A DNA stretch of 64,000 bases, taken from NCBI RefSeq assembly GCF_030272615.1, contig NC_081406.1, positions 117,622,847-117,686,846 on the forward strand, given 5' to 3'. Both the position numbers and the translations under genes were made by a program. The stretch's first letter is position 1. Each line of letters starts with the position of its first letter. Under the pieces are notes generated by a model, which was not told the DNA's origin, did not search any database, and worked only from the letters and a program-made list of their open reading frames with translations. This document shows positions 45,289-57,086 of this stretch, piece after piece. This DNA comes from Cryptomeria japonica (taxonomy: Eukaryota; Streptophyta; Pinopsida; Cupressales; Cupressaceae).

Positions 45289-48200
45289 AAATTTTACTAT
45301 CACCGCAAACGGTTAGGCATCCATGAACAAGGTAAATTTGAACCCCTTCATATAGACAAAAATGTCAATTATCATGGCCTTAGGTGCATAGATCACTCTC
45401 AAAATGTTGGTATCCTTGCTAAATCTCACATCCCTTCCTCTAAGTCCAAACATGCACATTCCCCATCCTCCAAATCCATTTTGGGCTCTCACATCTCAAA
45501 AAAAAATCTCCATCCCTTCCATCCATCTTAGGTCCTTATATCCCTCCATCCACTATCCATATTAACCCTAACTCACAATCCAATCACCTTGTTATAAATC
45601 AAGATCAACAAAGGCACACACCCTTGAGAACCTTCCAACCACCCATCTACATCAAAGCATCCAATATCCCTCCATATCATTCATATCCATCTTTGGATCA
45701 CATTCCCCTTGGAAGTAATTTAGATATCAAGAATAGAATCCATAAGTATAAAAATCCATATACATCAAAAGATCAACACATCCTAGTGTCAAATCAAAGA
45801 AAAAATTGATTTAAAAGAAAAATTAAAAATTGAAAACTATGTGGATTCGTAAGTCTCTTATATAAGCAACGCATTCCAAATAAACACAATGGAAAGAAAA
45901 ATAAATAACTATGTGGATTCTGAAGTCACTCATAAAAAAACTTTATCCTAAAGAAAAATCAAAATTGGCAACCAAACACGTTGTTCCAAAGGTTTCACTC
46001 ATTCATACATCTAAACATTTCTCACCTTTCAAACCCATTTTGTGTCTCTATGCCCCAAAATTGACTATCTTAGATATTACATCACCTCCTTCATCCATTT
46101 TGGGTCTCTATGTCCCAAACTGCACATACACTCTTCCTTCGCAATCTCAAAATCCAAAATCTACTTGTCTTCCATCATTCCACTACTCCTCAAGGTGTGT
46201 GCCAATGGTGATCTTGACAACATTTCCATCCACCCATGCAAAAAATTTCCAATATCCTATCCATTATCAAACACCTATTTTTCATCTTTTCATACCTCCC
46301 ATCCAATCCTTTGCATAAATATTTTCCTCATTTCCTAATTTCATCTTATCATCCATTTCAGCCATCACCTAGCCAATGTCTTGAATCATACCTTCAATAT
46401 CCATGGTCCATTGTATTACATGTTTGAATGGTACCATCCAAACAATGAGATGCTTGAGTCCTTCCTCCATCTCCTATCACACATCCATTATCTTCCAAAA
46501 AGTGAAAAATATAATAATAAAAAAAATTGTCATGTCGATGAAAACCTGCCAAACAGGCATCTCGTGTGACACACAAAAAAGAGAGTAGAGAAACAATTAA
46601 TCCAATGGTGGAAACCACTTATTATAGAATCTTGGGCAAGTACCATGATGAAAACCTAACAAATAGGCATCATGTGTAATCCATCATCCACTTGCATTCT
46701 ACACTCAAGGGAAAATTTCATCCACTCTATCGTACCTACCACATCTCCCATTATCCCTCATTCTCTATTTACATCCATATCCTCTTTTTCACATTTTATC
46801 TTTGTAAGGCTAATGATCTTCATAAGCATCATGTATCATATTAGCTTCAACTTATACATACCTTACACTTTTATCCATGTGTTACATCCATAATCCATTA
46901 TCATCTTTGATCTTTCTTATCCTATTGCTATCCTATCTCCATCCTATCTATCCAAATCCATCCCTTGATCCCAATCAAAACTATGAACATAAAATGGAAA
47001 ACATGTTCCTCTTGACACGTCCATTCTTTTGGACCTCATACCATTCAATGCACCATTCTAACACCTTACATCATCATACAAATCCCTTACCTTCGATAAA
47101 CATGCGGACCCATCATGAGATAGCCCTAGGAAACCAAATCATAAGATACCTCCATCTTTCACCTATCTATTTCCATCCGACCATTTAATTCATCAATTCA
47201 CAATGTTTTATGCCTTGCTAGATATTAAGGCAAATAAATAGATCTTGCTTGAGAATAAATCCTAACATATGTCTTTTACTTTAATAAGTGGCCTAGACAT
47301 CTTTCAAAAATCTAGAAAATATTAAAAAAATAAATAATCTAGTAAAATCCAAAATAAACATAGGAGCAAATTTCAAAAAACCAAAAACATTGTTAAAAAA
47401 TTTAAAAAGCCAAAAATATCAAATAATCCTAGAAAATCCTAAAAAAATAGAAAACACTAAAAAGCACAAAAACAATCCATTAATCGTGATACACAATAAA
47501 TTATCCTTTACAAAGGAAAACATTTTAATAGACACAAAACACAAAATAAATCAAAACATCAAACTTAAAAAATCACGCATTAACAAACAAACTATCAAGC
47601 TATCTGCCAACTTAACTGATCAATTACCTAATCAACATTAGCAATCTTAATCAACTATTATTTTTCTTGTATAGGATGTGGTATACTAAAACTCAGATGT
47701 ATCTATCTTATAAGAGATACTTCATTCCTGAAACCAGATATTATGGTCATCTTAGGATCAAAAGACAACTATGTTTGACAAAAAAATATCAGTATGAATG
47801 TTGACTCTTTTGGTCCAGTGAGTCTTATATTTTATTTGATTTAACTTTATATCACGTTCTTATGTTACTTAAGGATATCCACAAGTGATTAGAGGAACAA
47901 GGATGGATCATGATTTTTATCTTTGATTATTGTTTGTGATTTGTTTTGACAATATTGTAACTAAGTTCATTTTGTGTGATTGAGGTTTCCATTTAACATA
48001 ATTAGAACATCTATGCAAATCAAAGGTCATATAACACTTTCTTGCATCAAGATTAGCATGCTTTGTTGTTACTTCCTCACATATTCCAACAAGGATCTAT
48101 TATCACTAGTATGAGTCAGGGTGTTCCTTGTCTGTAACATGTTGGTTAACATAAATGGATATTCCTCACCTTGGTCTTTACATGTCCCTGATTAAGTATA

Positions 48201-48649
48201 TCCAATTTCCACATTATAAGGCTCAATGATGATATTTTCATACATTGAAAAAATCACAATAAGTGTTCAAGATTGTGGTATCATCTATTCGGATTAGACA
48301 AAATTTGATATCGATTAACCCTTCTCTACCATCAACTAGCATTATTCATGTCTTACTAACCATTCTTCACTTTCATCATGTTTCATCTTTCATCCAACAT
48401 TCATATATCTTTTTGTCTTATATTGGATATGTCCTTCCAATCAATCAATCAATCTATAAATTACTCCAACCATCTCTTCTATCCAATCAAGCTAACTATT
48501 CTTTCATCTTTCATCGAATATTTTTCCACTTCTTTTGAGAGATAATTCATGTCTTTAATGAATAAAAAATCTCTCAAGGGGAATCCTATCTCCATCTCTC
48601 AGTATGTTTAGGAAATAATTTTATCTATTTTACCATCTATTAGGATTAG
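45289..48649 (+). mobile_element. Tat-like element: 3' internal spacer
   Basis: This is C/A-rich then A-rich non-coding sequence leading to the LTR-like block at 48650. It holds the motif cluster at 46512-46690 and, at 47280-47640, a long AAAAAT/CCAAAAA-type tract like the A/T-rich spacer that follows pol in the minus-strand element at 61810-61890. Open frames in it (for example 45911-46318 and 46877-47188) are rich in His, Pro, Ser and Ile and carry no recognised domain. Confidence 0.45.
46512..46690 (+). ncRNA. Candidate structured-RNA motif cluster in the Tat spacer, copy 1
   Basis: GATGAAAACCTGCCAAACAGG (46520 on) and GATGAAAACCTAACAAATAG (46648 on) each place a 4-base stem with 5-base loop after GATGAAAA: CCTG/CAGG and CCTA/TAGG. 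Between them lies TGGGCAAGTACCATG. The same series, in the same order, is on the minus strand at 61662-61812. I call it a candidate because pairing is inferred only from these copies. Confidence 0.5.
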
Positions 48650-49710
48650 ACACCTAAAATCTTAACATGCCTATGAGCACTAATTTTACTAAATTTTCCT
48701 TTTAAATTAATTCAATGTCCTTTGTCTAATTTAACTTCATTCTTCTTATTCAAATTCAAACTTAGAAATTTCCCTCTTTTCTCATGATTAAATAATTTTA
48801 ATTTATTTAATTATCTAATTTTCCTCCAATGTAAATTAGATAAAATTTATTATAATTTAATTAATTATTTCACCACATCCCTTTAATTTAATAATCTTCA
48901 CTATTTAATTAAATTGAGATTCTATCTTCCCATAATTAAATAATTATTTCAATTTATTTAATTAGATAATTATGTCTTCTCAATTGAATTAATTTATTAA
49001 ATTTCATTTGTCCAAATTTAAATTAGCTTCATTTCTCCTTCATTTCAATTTCAATTTCACATTTCAAAAATCCAATATCAATTTAAATGCTAATTTCATC
49101 CCTTCTCCAACACCACGTGTTGAAAGTGGCTAACTGCCACAGACTCTTAGTTCCCAATATTGAGTGATCAATCACCTTTTTTTGAGTAATCATTCAATTC
49201 AGTCTTCGAATCAATCAAATTAGTCAACAATTTGATCAATCCTTTTATATCTCAATCAATTTAGTCTACCGGAACTATGCAACCAATTCCACATCATAAT
49301 TAGCTCCAACCAACTTGGCTCAATCATTCTTAGTCATTGATTGTTTTGTCGAAATTTCAATCCTGACCATTGAGTCAATTTATAAAAATTTATAAATTCA
49401 AGCTCAATCTCTGTTATCAACTACTATTATCTTTGTATTCTTGGGCATCAGTATTGGAGGTTTACATACTACAGTTCTAAGAGCCACCATACAATGAAAT
49501 TAGGAGAAGGACAATGTAGGCCAAGTGCTTGAGCATCAACATCGGTTTTCTTTGTTTTGTAATTGTTTGATTTTGTTGATTTATTTCAAATATTCCTTTA
49601 TTGAGTATATAATTAGATTTTTCTTTAGATCTGGGGTTTAGTGATTGCATTTTTAAAATCTAATTAGCATGTTTATTTTCACTCGTAGATAGTCACATCA
49701 ATGATTAGTC
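48650..49710 (+). mobile_element. Diverged Tat-type LTR
   Basis: It begins near TTAGACACCTAAAATCTTAA, close to TGTAGACACCCAAAATTGTT, the start of the minus-strand LTR at 58904. The AT-rich palindromic ATTTAATTAAAT-type block (48785-48985) and a TATAAA-like region (about 49379-49397) followed by R/U5-like sequence come in the expected order. The right border is only approximate. This supports a plus-strand Tat element whose 3' spacer is 45289-48649. Confidence 0.5.
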
Positions 49711-49779
49711 AATAGATAATACCATGTAGGGGAGAGAAAGGTGATGAGTCCATCATGACTAGCTTCATGGTTCGAACAC

Positions 49780-50389
49780 AAAGTAAAACCATTAGGCCAA
49801 ATGACATGGCAAGTACCTGAGAGCAACAAAATAGACACTTTATCCTCCTAAAAGAAAAAAATGTCTAAATTTGGAAATCAAACTCACATATCATGAATAA
49901 AGTATTTTTTAAGGGTGTTCAGTGGGACCCCTCACATTCCAAGAAATGTAGTTGATTGAAAATCAGGGGCATTTCCTCATTATCTAGTCCCTCAAGGGTG
50001 AAATAAATATTCTAAACCAAAGTGCCTTGAGGAACATAGTTGCCAATTTGAACATTAATCTGACCCAATTTTCCATTTCAAGGGACATATTATCCTTTCT
50101 TTAATTTCCCTAATAGACTAGGATATCTCAGGTTTGAATACCAACATATATGATGAGGTATGACAAGCATGACCAACCTAGGGCTAAGAAGAAACCGTGC
50201 ACTAGATTGGAAAGTAGAAACTTTCTTTATCAACCCTAGATGGTCAACAATATTCAAAACTTCAGGACTTGATACTCCTTGCCTAGAAGGTTTTGGGGGA
50301 GCTTTATGAGGATTAACATTCTGGGTTTTGTGTTATACCATATGAGATTATTCAACAATGCCCATGGAAATGGTTGGCAAGACAATAGG
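49780..50389 (-). pseudogene. LINE fragment: ORF1-ORF2 linker and start of ORF2
   Basis: On the minus strand, NYISWNVRGPTEHP at about 49905-49955 matches the opening of plant L1-type endonuclease (I.SWN.RGL). The remaining sequence up to 50389 has no domain. It directly abuts the copia element. LINE ORF1-like sequence (55353-55700, minus) lies on the other side, so the copia element appears to have inserted between ORF1 and ORF2 of one LINE. Confidence 0.6.
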
Positions 50390-50860
50390 TGTTTGGTGTG
50401 GAGCCTGATCAGTCTCCAAGTGGGAGGTTGTTGAAATGTGGTGACTAATCAGCAAAGTACTATACACTCAGCACGTATCCTCATCGGGGTCGAGGGCCGG
50501 ACTGGGCCCCGGGCAGGGGTTCGGGGGCAGCAGCCCCTGAGAAATTTTTTTTTTTGCCGTTTTTCGTTGATGAAAACTGACATTGTAATAAAATCCTAAA
50601 AAGGGCGACTTTGTTTGTTTCCCTAAAAACACATGTTATAAGCAGCTGGGATGCTTAAGGCATTGTAAGGTTGATGTACTATTTTTGCTGGATAATAAGA
50701 AAGATTGGATGGCTGTGTATGGTGGACGTAACCCATTTTGGGTGAACCATGTTAAATCTCTGTGTTATCTGTGTCTTGTTTTATTTCTTTATCTTTTGTA
50801 TTTAAATCTGCATATAATTGCTAGTTCATATTTGCTTCGGATCTACTTGAAATCCTAACA
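50390..50860 (+). repeat. 5' LTR of the Tork-like copia element
   Basis: 471 bases, TGTTTGGTGTGGAGCC...AAATCCTAACA. The start is set at 50390, not at the internal TGTTGAAATG (50429), because homology with the 3' LTR begins at TGTT(T/C)GGTGTGGAG. Confidence 0.88.
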
Positions 50861-50862
50861 AT

Positions 50863-50874
50863 TGGTATCAGAGC
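50863..50874 (+). promoter_or_regulatory. Primer binding site of the copia element
   Basis: TGGTATCAGAGC begins two bases after the 5' LTR and matches initiator tRNA-Met. Confidence 0.9.
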
Positions 50875-50920
50875 GAGGTTTTTTGTAAATTGGCAGGACT
50901 TTCAGATTTGAGTGGGAGCG

Positions 50921-51793
50921 ATGGAGGATTCCAAATTCAAGGTCGAAAAGTTTAACGGCCAGAATTATCAGTTATGGAAAATGCAGATGGAGGATTACTT
51001 GTATCAAAAGGATTTGTGGTGGCCATTGGAAGGAAAGACAAAGAAACCGACCACAATATCAGATGAAGAGTGGGACATTTTAGATAGAAAGGCACTGGGA
51101 TCCATTTGATTGTGCCTTGCATCGTCTGTAGCATTCAATATAATAGAAGCAAAAACGGTTGTAGATTTGATGGCAACATTGGCTAAGTTGTATGAGAAAC
51201 CCTCGGCTTCAAATAAGGTATTTCTTATGAAGTGTTTATTTAATTTAAAAATGAGTGAGGGAGGATCTGTAGCGGAGCACTTAAATGAATTTAATACAAT
51301 TACCAGTCAATTGTCTTCGGTAAAAATTACCTTTGCAGAAGAGGTTAGGGTTCTCTTGATTTTATGTTCTTTGCCAGAAAGCTGGAATAGCTTGGTTATG
51401 GCTGTAAGTAACTCTGTCTTTGGTAAAAATACTTTGGTATTTGATGATATTGTTGGTGTTATCCTAAGCGTGGAAATGCGAACGAAAAGAACAGGTGAGA
51501 CTTCAACATCATTGGGTAGTGTTTTGAATGTGGAGAACAGAGGAAGATCAAAGGAAAGAGGAAAAGGCCCTGGGAATGAGAAGTCACGAGTGAAGTCAAA
51601 GAAAGGACGCTCTCAATCTAGAGGAAAGAAAGATTGCTGGTACTGCGGAAAGCCTGGTCATCTAAAGAAAGACTATTGGTCTCAGAAAAACAAAGAAGGA
51701 GACAAAAATGAAAATGACAGTAAGGAAGCTAATATTGCAAGTAATACTTTACAAGATGCTTTAATCTTATGTTTGGATAATGTTAATGATTCC
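50921..51793 (+). pseudogene. gag of the Tork-like copia element
   Basis: It starts at ATG 50921 (MEDSKFKVEKFNGQNYQLWK), the usual copia gag opening. A TGA at 51107-51109 interrupts it; the same frame continues from 51110 through a UBN2-type gag domain and a basic SRGKK linker to the CCHC knuckle CWYCGKPGHLKKDYW. In the knuckle the last Cys is replaced by Tyr, so zinc binding is impaired. The frame ends at TAG 51794-51796, just before the protease. Confidence 0.88.
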
Positions 51794-51796
51794 TAG

Positions 51797-52674
51797 GTAA
51801 TAGATTTTGGGGCTTCATTTCATGCTACACCCCATAGAAAATATTTTCTAGATTATGTTTAAGGTGATTTTGGACAAGTATATTTGGGTGATGATGAGCC
51901 CTGTCAAATTGTTGGAAAAGGAAAGATAAAGATCAAGCTGCAGAATGGTAATGACTAGTTTCTGCAGGAGGTAAGACATGTTCCTAATTTAAGAAGAAAT
52001 TTAATTTCTGCAGGGCAACTAGGTAGTGAAGGTTGCATAGTTACCTTCTCAGACAATATGTGGAAGGTCACTAAAGGATCATTAGTAGTAGCTAAAGGTG
52101 CGAAGGTAGGCACATTATATCTGTGTACTAGTAACACTTACTCTACCTTAGCTGCTATAGATAAAGTTACTGTAGGGACAACAACAATAAGTGTTGCAAG
52201 AATAGATTCGATAATGTGGCACCATAGGCTTGGGCACATGAGTGAGAAAGGGATGAAAATCCTTCACTCCAAAAATCTATTGCCAGGACTAAAGAAGATT
52301 GATTTAAAGTTATGTGAAAACTGTGTTTATGGTAAACAAAAAAGAGTCAGATTTCTCAAGGCTAGGAAAGAGAAGAAGAGTGAGAAGTTAGAGCTTGAAC
52401 ATTCAGATGTATGGGGACCGGCTCAAGTATCATCTCTTGGTGGCTCTTGTTATTATGTTATTTTTATTGATGACTCAACCAGAAAAACATGGGTATATTT
52501 CCTAAAATAAAAATCAGATGTTTTCGAAACTTTTAAGAAATGGAAAGCTTTGGTTGAGAATGAGACAAGAAAAAAGTTGAAGTGGCTCAGATCGGATAAT
52601 GGAGGTGAGTATTGCAGCAAAGAATTTGAAGATTACTATTCCTTAAATGGGATTCGAAAGTAGATGAATATGAC
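51797..52674 (+). pseudogene. Protease and truncated integrase of the copia element
   Basis: The protease motif is VIDFGASFHAT, with DFG where active members have DSG or DTG. GAG-pre-integrase HHCC: WHHRLGHMSEKGMKILHSKN and LCENCVYGKQKRVRF (about 52216-52350). The integrase core begins EHSDVWGP (first Asp, 52405), then IFIDDSTRKTWVYFLK and WLRSDNGGEY (second Asp, about 52597). It stops at NGIRK followed by TAG (about 52662). The third catalytic residue (Glu) and the rest of the core are absent; the next recognisable sequence, YRLWDFENKKIIRSRDV, belongs beyond the deletion. Five in-frame stops are present. Confidence 0.9.
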
Positions 52675-53835
52675 TATCGGTTATGGGATTTTGAAAATAA
52701 GAAAATAATTAGAAGTAGAGATGTTATATTCAATGAGAAGGTTATGTATAAAGAATAGATGTAGGAAAAGAAGCATGAACAGGACAAACAAGAATATGTG
52801 GTGTTGGATGAGATTCCTAAAAATGAAATGCCACAGGTACCTGATGCTCAGCAACAACAGATTGTTCCACAAACTCCTGCAAGTGTTAGACGTTCTACGA
52901 GGACAAGTAGACCCCCTAAAAGATTTTCTCCTTCTTTGTATTCTATTTTATTAATGGATTTTGGTGAGCCAGAAGAATATGAAGAAGCAATGCAGGTGGA
53001 TGCCAAACAACAGTGGCAGCTAGGCATGAAAGAAGAGATGGACTCCTTGATGAAAAATAAGACTTGGGACTTAGTCCCTTTACCTACAGAAAAAAGAGCC
53101 TTGCCTAACAAATGGGTTTATTGGCTGAAGGAGGAGGAAGGAGGTCAAAAAAGATATAAGGCCAGACTTGTGGTAAAAGGTTTTGCACAAAAAAAGGGTA
53201 TAGATTATGCTGAAATATTTTCTACAGTTGTAAAAATGACTTCAATTAGAACTGTACTTAGTCTTGTGGCTGCAGATGATTTACATCTTGAACAATTAGA
53301 TGTCAAAACAACTTTTCTCCATGGAGATTTGGAGGAGGAAATTTACATGTTGCAACCACAGGGATATGAGGTCAAAGGTAAGGAGAACTTGGTGTGCAAG
53401 TTGAAGAAAAGTTTGTATGGCCTAAAGCAAGCACCCGGACAATGGTATTTAAAATTTGATAGTTTCATGGCTGAACACGGTTATCATAGATGTCATTCTG
53501 ATCATTGTGTATATTTTAAGAGATTTGATAATGACAGTTATATTATCTTGTTTCTTTATGTTGATGACATGCTTGTTGCTGGGTCTAACATGCAACATAT
53601 AAATGATCTTAAACAGAAATTAGCCAGGTCATTTGCTATGAAGGATTTGGGTGCAGCTAAGCAAATTCTTGGTATGAGGATTACACGGGATAGGAAAAAT
53701 AGAACCTTGAATTTGTCCCAAAGTGAGTATATAAAGAAGGTGTTGAAAAGATTTAACATGCAGGATGCAAAAGCAGTTAGTACACCTTTGGCTAGTCATT
53801 TCAAATTGAATAAGGAGATGTGCCCAAAGGCATAG
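52675..53835 (+). pseudogene. Reverse transcriptase of the copia element
   Basis: After the deletion junction the frame runs YRLWDFENKKIIRSRDVIFN, two TAG stops (52756-52764 area), then an open stretch of 345 codons: RPPKRFSPSLYSILLM, WQLGMKEEMDSLMKNKTWDL, RYKARLVVKGFAQKKGIDY, 'QLDVKTTFLHGDLEEEIYM', KKSLYGLKQAPGQWYLKFDS, YVDDMLVAGSNM (catalytic YVDD, about 53557) and LSQSEYIKKVLKRFNMQDAK. It ends at TAG 53833-53835. All core RT motifs are present, making this the best-preserved coding block of the element. Confidence 0.92.
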
Positions 53836-54519
53836 GAAGAGGTTAATAAAATGTCCAACATCCTATATTCATCAGCTGTTGGTAGTCTGATGTATGCAAT
53901 GGTATGCACAAGGCCAGATATTGCACATGCAGTGGGAGTTGTGAGCAGGTTTATGAGTAATCCGGGTATGGAACATTGGAATGCTGTGAAATGGATTCTT
54001 CGGTATTTGAAAGGAACTACTACAAAGGCATTATGTTTCAAAGGATCTAATGTTGCTCTAAGTGGATTTGTTGAGTCTGATCTGGCGGGTGATATTGATT
54101 CACGGAGGAGTACTATAGGGTATGTTTTTACTATAGGGGGAACTGCAGTCAGTTAGATTTCTAGGCTGCAAAAGGTTGTTGCACTTTCAACCACTGAAGC
54201 TGAGTATGTTGCTGCTACAGAAGCTAGCAAAGAGATGATTTGGTTGCAATGTTTTCTGAAGGAATTGGGTCAGACACAAGAGGATAGCCCATTGTATACT
54301 GATAGCTAGAGTGCCATTCATCTTGCAAAGAACTTTGCTTTTCATTCAAGGACAAAGCACATTCAGCTCAGGTACCACTTCATCCGAACTATTTTGGAGG
54401 AGGGTCAGTTATGGCTTGAAAAGATTCACACAAGTGAGAATTCTGCCGATATGTTCACAAAGGCAGTTCCACAGGAGAAGTTGATTTCTTTATCAGTTTC
54501 TGTTGGTCTTCTTGATTGA
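53836..54519 (+). pseudogene. RNase H of the copia element
   Basis: It continues the RT frame: YSSAVGSLMYAMVCTRPDIA, WILRYLKGTTTKALCF, SDLAGDIDSRRSTIGYVFTI, then TAG at 54154-54156, LSTTEAEYVAATEASKEMIW, another TAG at about 54307, and FAFHSRTKHIQLRYHFIR with ADMFTKAVPQEKL, ending at TGA 54517-54519. Acidic catalytic positions (D in SDLAGD, E in TTEAEY) are still visible. Two internal stops make it inactive. Confidence 0.9.
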
Positions 54520-54602
54520 TAATTGTGGAATTTATACCAGTCAAGTCCTAGTGTTTTATCCAACAGATGTTGCATGTACAGTGGTGTCATGTAGTATCAG
54601 TC

Positions 54603-54616
54603 TCCAAGTGGGAGAT
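54603..54616 (+). promoter_or_regulatory. Polypurine tract of the copia element
   Basis: TCCAAGTGGGAGAT precedes the 3' LTR start TGTTCGG. The same phrase recurs inside the LTR at about 54641-54655 because of a short duplication. Confidence 0.75.
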
Positions 54617-55119
54617 TGTTCGGTGTGGAGCCTGATCAATCTCCAAGTGGGAGATTGTTGAAATGTGGTGACTAATCAACAAAGTACTATACACTCAACA
54701 CGTATCCTTGCCAGGGTTCGAGGCTGGGTTGGGCCCCAGGCAGGAGTTCGAGGGCGGCAGCCCTCGCGAAAAGCGGGTGTTTGGGGGCGATAGCCCTCGA
54801 GAAATTTTTTTTTTGCCATTTCTCATTGATGAAAACCGACATTGTAATAAAACCCTAAAAAGGGCGACTTTGTTTGTTGCCCTAAAAACACATGTTATAA
54901 GCGGCTGGGATGCTTAAGGCATTGTAAGGTTGATGTACTATTTTTGCTGGATAATAAGAAAGATTGGACGGCTGTGTATGGTGGACGTAACCCATTCTGG
55001 GTGAACCACGTTAAATCTCCGTGTTATCTATGTCTTGTTTTATTTCTTTATCTTTTGTATTTAAATTTGCATATAATTGTTAGTTCATATTTTCTTCGGA
55101 TCTGCTTGAAATCCTAACA
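54617..55119 (+). repeat. 3' LTR of the Tork-like copia element
   Basis: 503 bases, TGTTCGGTGTGGAG...GAAATCCTAACA. It is about 32 bases longer than the 5' LTR, mainly through an extra copy of a TTCGAGGGCGGCAGCCCTCG-like unit (54747-54805). Confidence 0.88.
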
Positions 55120-55124
55120 ATTGG

Positions 55125-55750
55125 GATTTGTGAGGCATGCATAGGGCATTGGACAACTAATGAACATTGCCTACTGTTATGGTTGGATATTTTATATCGA
55201 TAGATCAAGTGTTTGAAATAGTGATGTACTAAATCTTTTGGGATTAGCAAGACTCACAAATTTGAAAATCAATATCTTCTTTGAGTTTCTTTGAGAGTTC
55301 AACCTCAACACATACGCAATAGTTAGAGTGAGTTAGGTAAAATTTATTGAGCTCAACAAAAACAAAAATGCCCAATAAGGCTGCTATCTTGGATAAAAGG
55401 CATAGGCAAGCTAAAAAATTCAACCCACATTGGGACTAGCAGGGATGAGTTAACAAGCCAAGGACCTTGGGTGAGAACAACTTGGGCATGAATATCTTTA
55501 ACAAAACGAAAAAGAAAAATCCTTTTGAAAGCTTTTGCATAGTGGCCATTTGAATCCCATATGGGGTCCAAGATTTTCTCACGTAGTCATGAAGCGCACT
55601 TTTAGAGGGGACATTGGTCAGAAAGCAACCCATATGGGTGAAATGTTTCAAGCCATTTGTAGGCTTCTTCAAATTTTTCAGGTAGAAGAACAATATATGG
55701 AGGTGGAACAGAAAAATACCTCATGAAAACACTTTTGAGATGAATTTTTG
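55125..55750 (-). pseudogene. LINE ORF1-like fragment (DUF4283-type)
   Basis: Two overlapping minus-strand frames (55353-55571 and 55436-55693) give DPIWDSNGHYAKAFKRIFLF, then RFVKDIHAQVVLTQGPWLVN and PMWVEFFSLPMPFIQDSS. This follows the DUF4283 pattern seen in plant LINE ORF1 (FLFRF....DA..VL..GPW..N...L...W, then VWV....LP). Frameshifts separate the parts. It is probably the 5' portion of the LINE interrupted by the copia element. Confidence 0.6.
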
Positions 55751-55829
55751 ATATTGTTTGAGTTAGGGAGTCATGGGATGACATCATCAACTTTCAAATC
55801 ACAGTTATATTATTAAAGATTTATTTATA

Positions 55830-56740
55830 AGGAAGATTCATTCATTTAAAAAAATATTTATAAGAAAATTTATATTATAGTAATATAAAAATTAATATAT
55901 AATAAAATATTTATGATTATGAGAAATCATTTGTTGTGATCCACTTATTTATAATAATAAACCATCATATAATTTAACACTACAAAAAAATCACATATTT
56001 CTTAAATTTTTAATTTAGTATATATATTTTTTTTAAATGTAGGAAAAAAACTTTTGAAGAAGATATCAGGAATGTGTTGAGTGTTAATTTTATGAGGTCA
56101 TTAAGAATTCCGTGAATTATTATAAATATGTGTTTATTTTCTCAATACGTATAAAAAATGAAGTCAAGTGAAGCTCCAAGACTACGTGTGTGAGATGGAA
56201 ATTGTCTTTGCCCATGGCAATAATGATCATGATTTTGGGAGACTTGTGTAACGTAAACGCACCCCGCATTCGGCGAAAATTTACCTACATAGCAATGGAC
56301 AATATCAACTTTCATAGTGAGAAAATAATTAGAAAGAGTCAGACATCTGCTGTAGAATACAAGGAAGCTTCCTGTGTTAGGAACTCGTCAATGGGGCATG
56401 GTAGGCAAAATGGCTAAGCTGTAGATACAAAGAAACTGTCATTAGTGTTTGAAAGTGTTTTGTTAATGAAAGAAAGTCTCATTTTGTGGACTACATAGGT
56501 GTTGCCTATGGCAGGGCCCTTACGTGCTTAACTCTTTTGAAATTTCTTCCCCTTTTAGAACAAGTTTGAAATATTAAAATATTAAAATTAATAAAAAATA
56601 AAATATTTTTAAAATAAATAGTACATAATTTTTTTGTTTTCATGTATATAGTAAATAAAATAGTTTTAGAATAATATTAAATAAGTTTTAAATTATAAAA
56701 TAGTTTTATATTTATATTTTCATATTTTTATTAATAAATA
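55830..56740. repeat. Diverged copy of the receptor-kinase upstream region
   Basis: It matches 27420-29110 in several ordered blocks (see that entry). No gene follows it here. It indicates a segmental duplication, or a shared non-coding repeat, that is independent of the kinase pseudogene at 35-42.6 kb. Confidence 0.65.
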
Positions 56741-57086
56741 AAAATACACCTCTTCACTTGAAGTAACATTAGCAATATTTAACATACCTTGTCTTCTCCT
56801 CCTATGACCTTCTCTATCGCTTTCTCTATACACTTCAATTTGGTCATTTGAAATCTTTCTTTTGCATTTAGATATCCAACGACTACTACCCCCCATTTAC
56901 CTCCACAAAAATGCTCCTAAATGATTGACAATGTAAGATTTGATTTTAAGAATCTCTCAAAAGTACAAATTTGTCTCAACTTGTCTAAAACTAGTGATTG
57001 CCGACAAAAATCAGAATGTGAAGAATGTGAGCCATTGGAATCCATAAAATGGCCCACAAGGCTCTTTTTTATTTACAGAAATAGGA
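56741..57086. other. No gene recognised
   Basis: Mixed-composition intergenic sequence with a short open frame (56921-57133) and no recognised features. Confidence 0.4.

Larger units (their letters stand above)
50390..55119 (+). mobile_element. Ty1/copia element (Tork/Tnt1-like), 4.73 kb, integrase deleted
   Basis: 5' LTR 50390-50860, primer site 50863-50874, gag 50921 on, protease, integrase N-terminus, RT, RNase H, polypurine tract 54603-54616, 3' LTR 54617-55119. The flanks are ATAGG (50385-50389) and ATTGG (55120-55124), a target duplication with one mismatch. The order protease-integrase-RT-RNase H identifies copia. Residue patterns such as YVDDMLVAGSNM and VSTPLASHFKLN are of the Tork/Tnt1 type. 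Most of the integrase is deleted at about 52670, and at least nine in-frame stops are present, most of them TAG or TGA as expected from C-to-T or G-to-A changes. Confidence 0.93.

Noticed and set aside
44596-45400. Integrase-like GKFEP similarity after the 44.6-kb frame
   Set aside because: Only five residues match the integrase C-terminus at 62.0 kb and the surrounding sequence does not align.
50429-50440. Alternative copia LTR start at TGTTGAAATG (and 54656 in the 3' LTR)
   Set aside because: Homology between the LTRs extends further left to TGTT(T/C)GGTGTGGAG, and the flanks there (ATAGG/ATTGG) fit a target duplication better.
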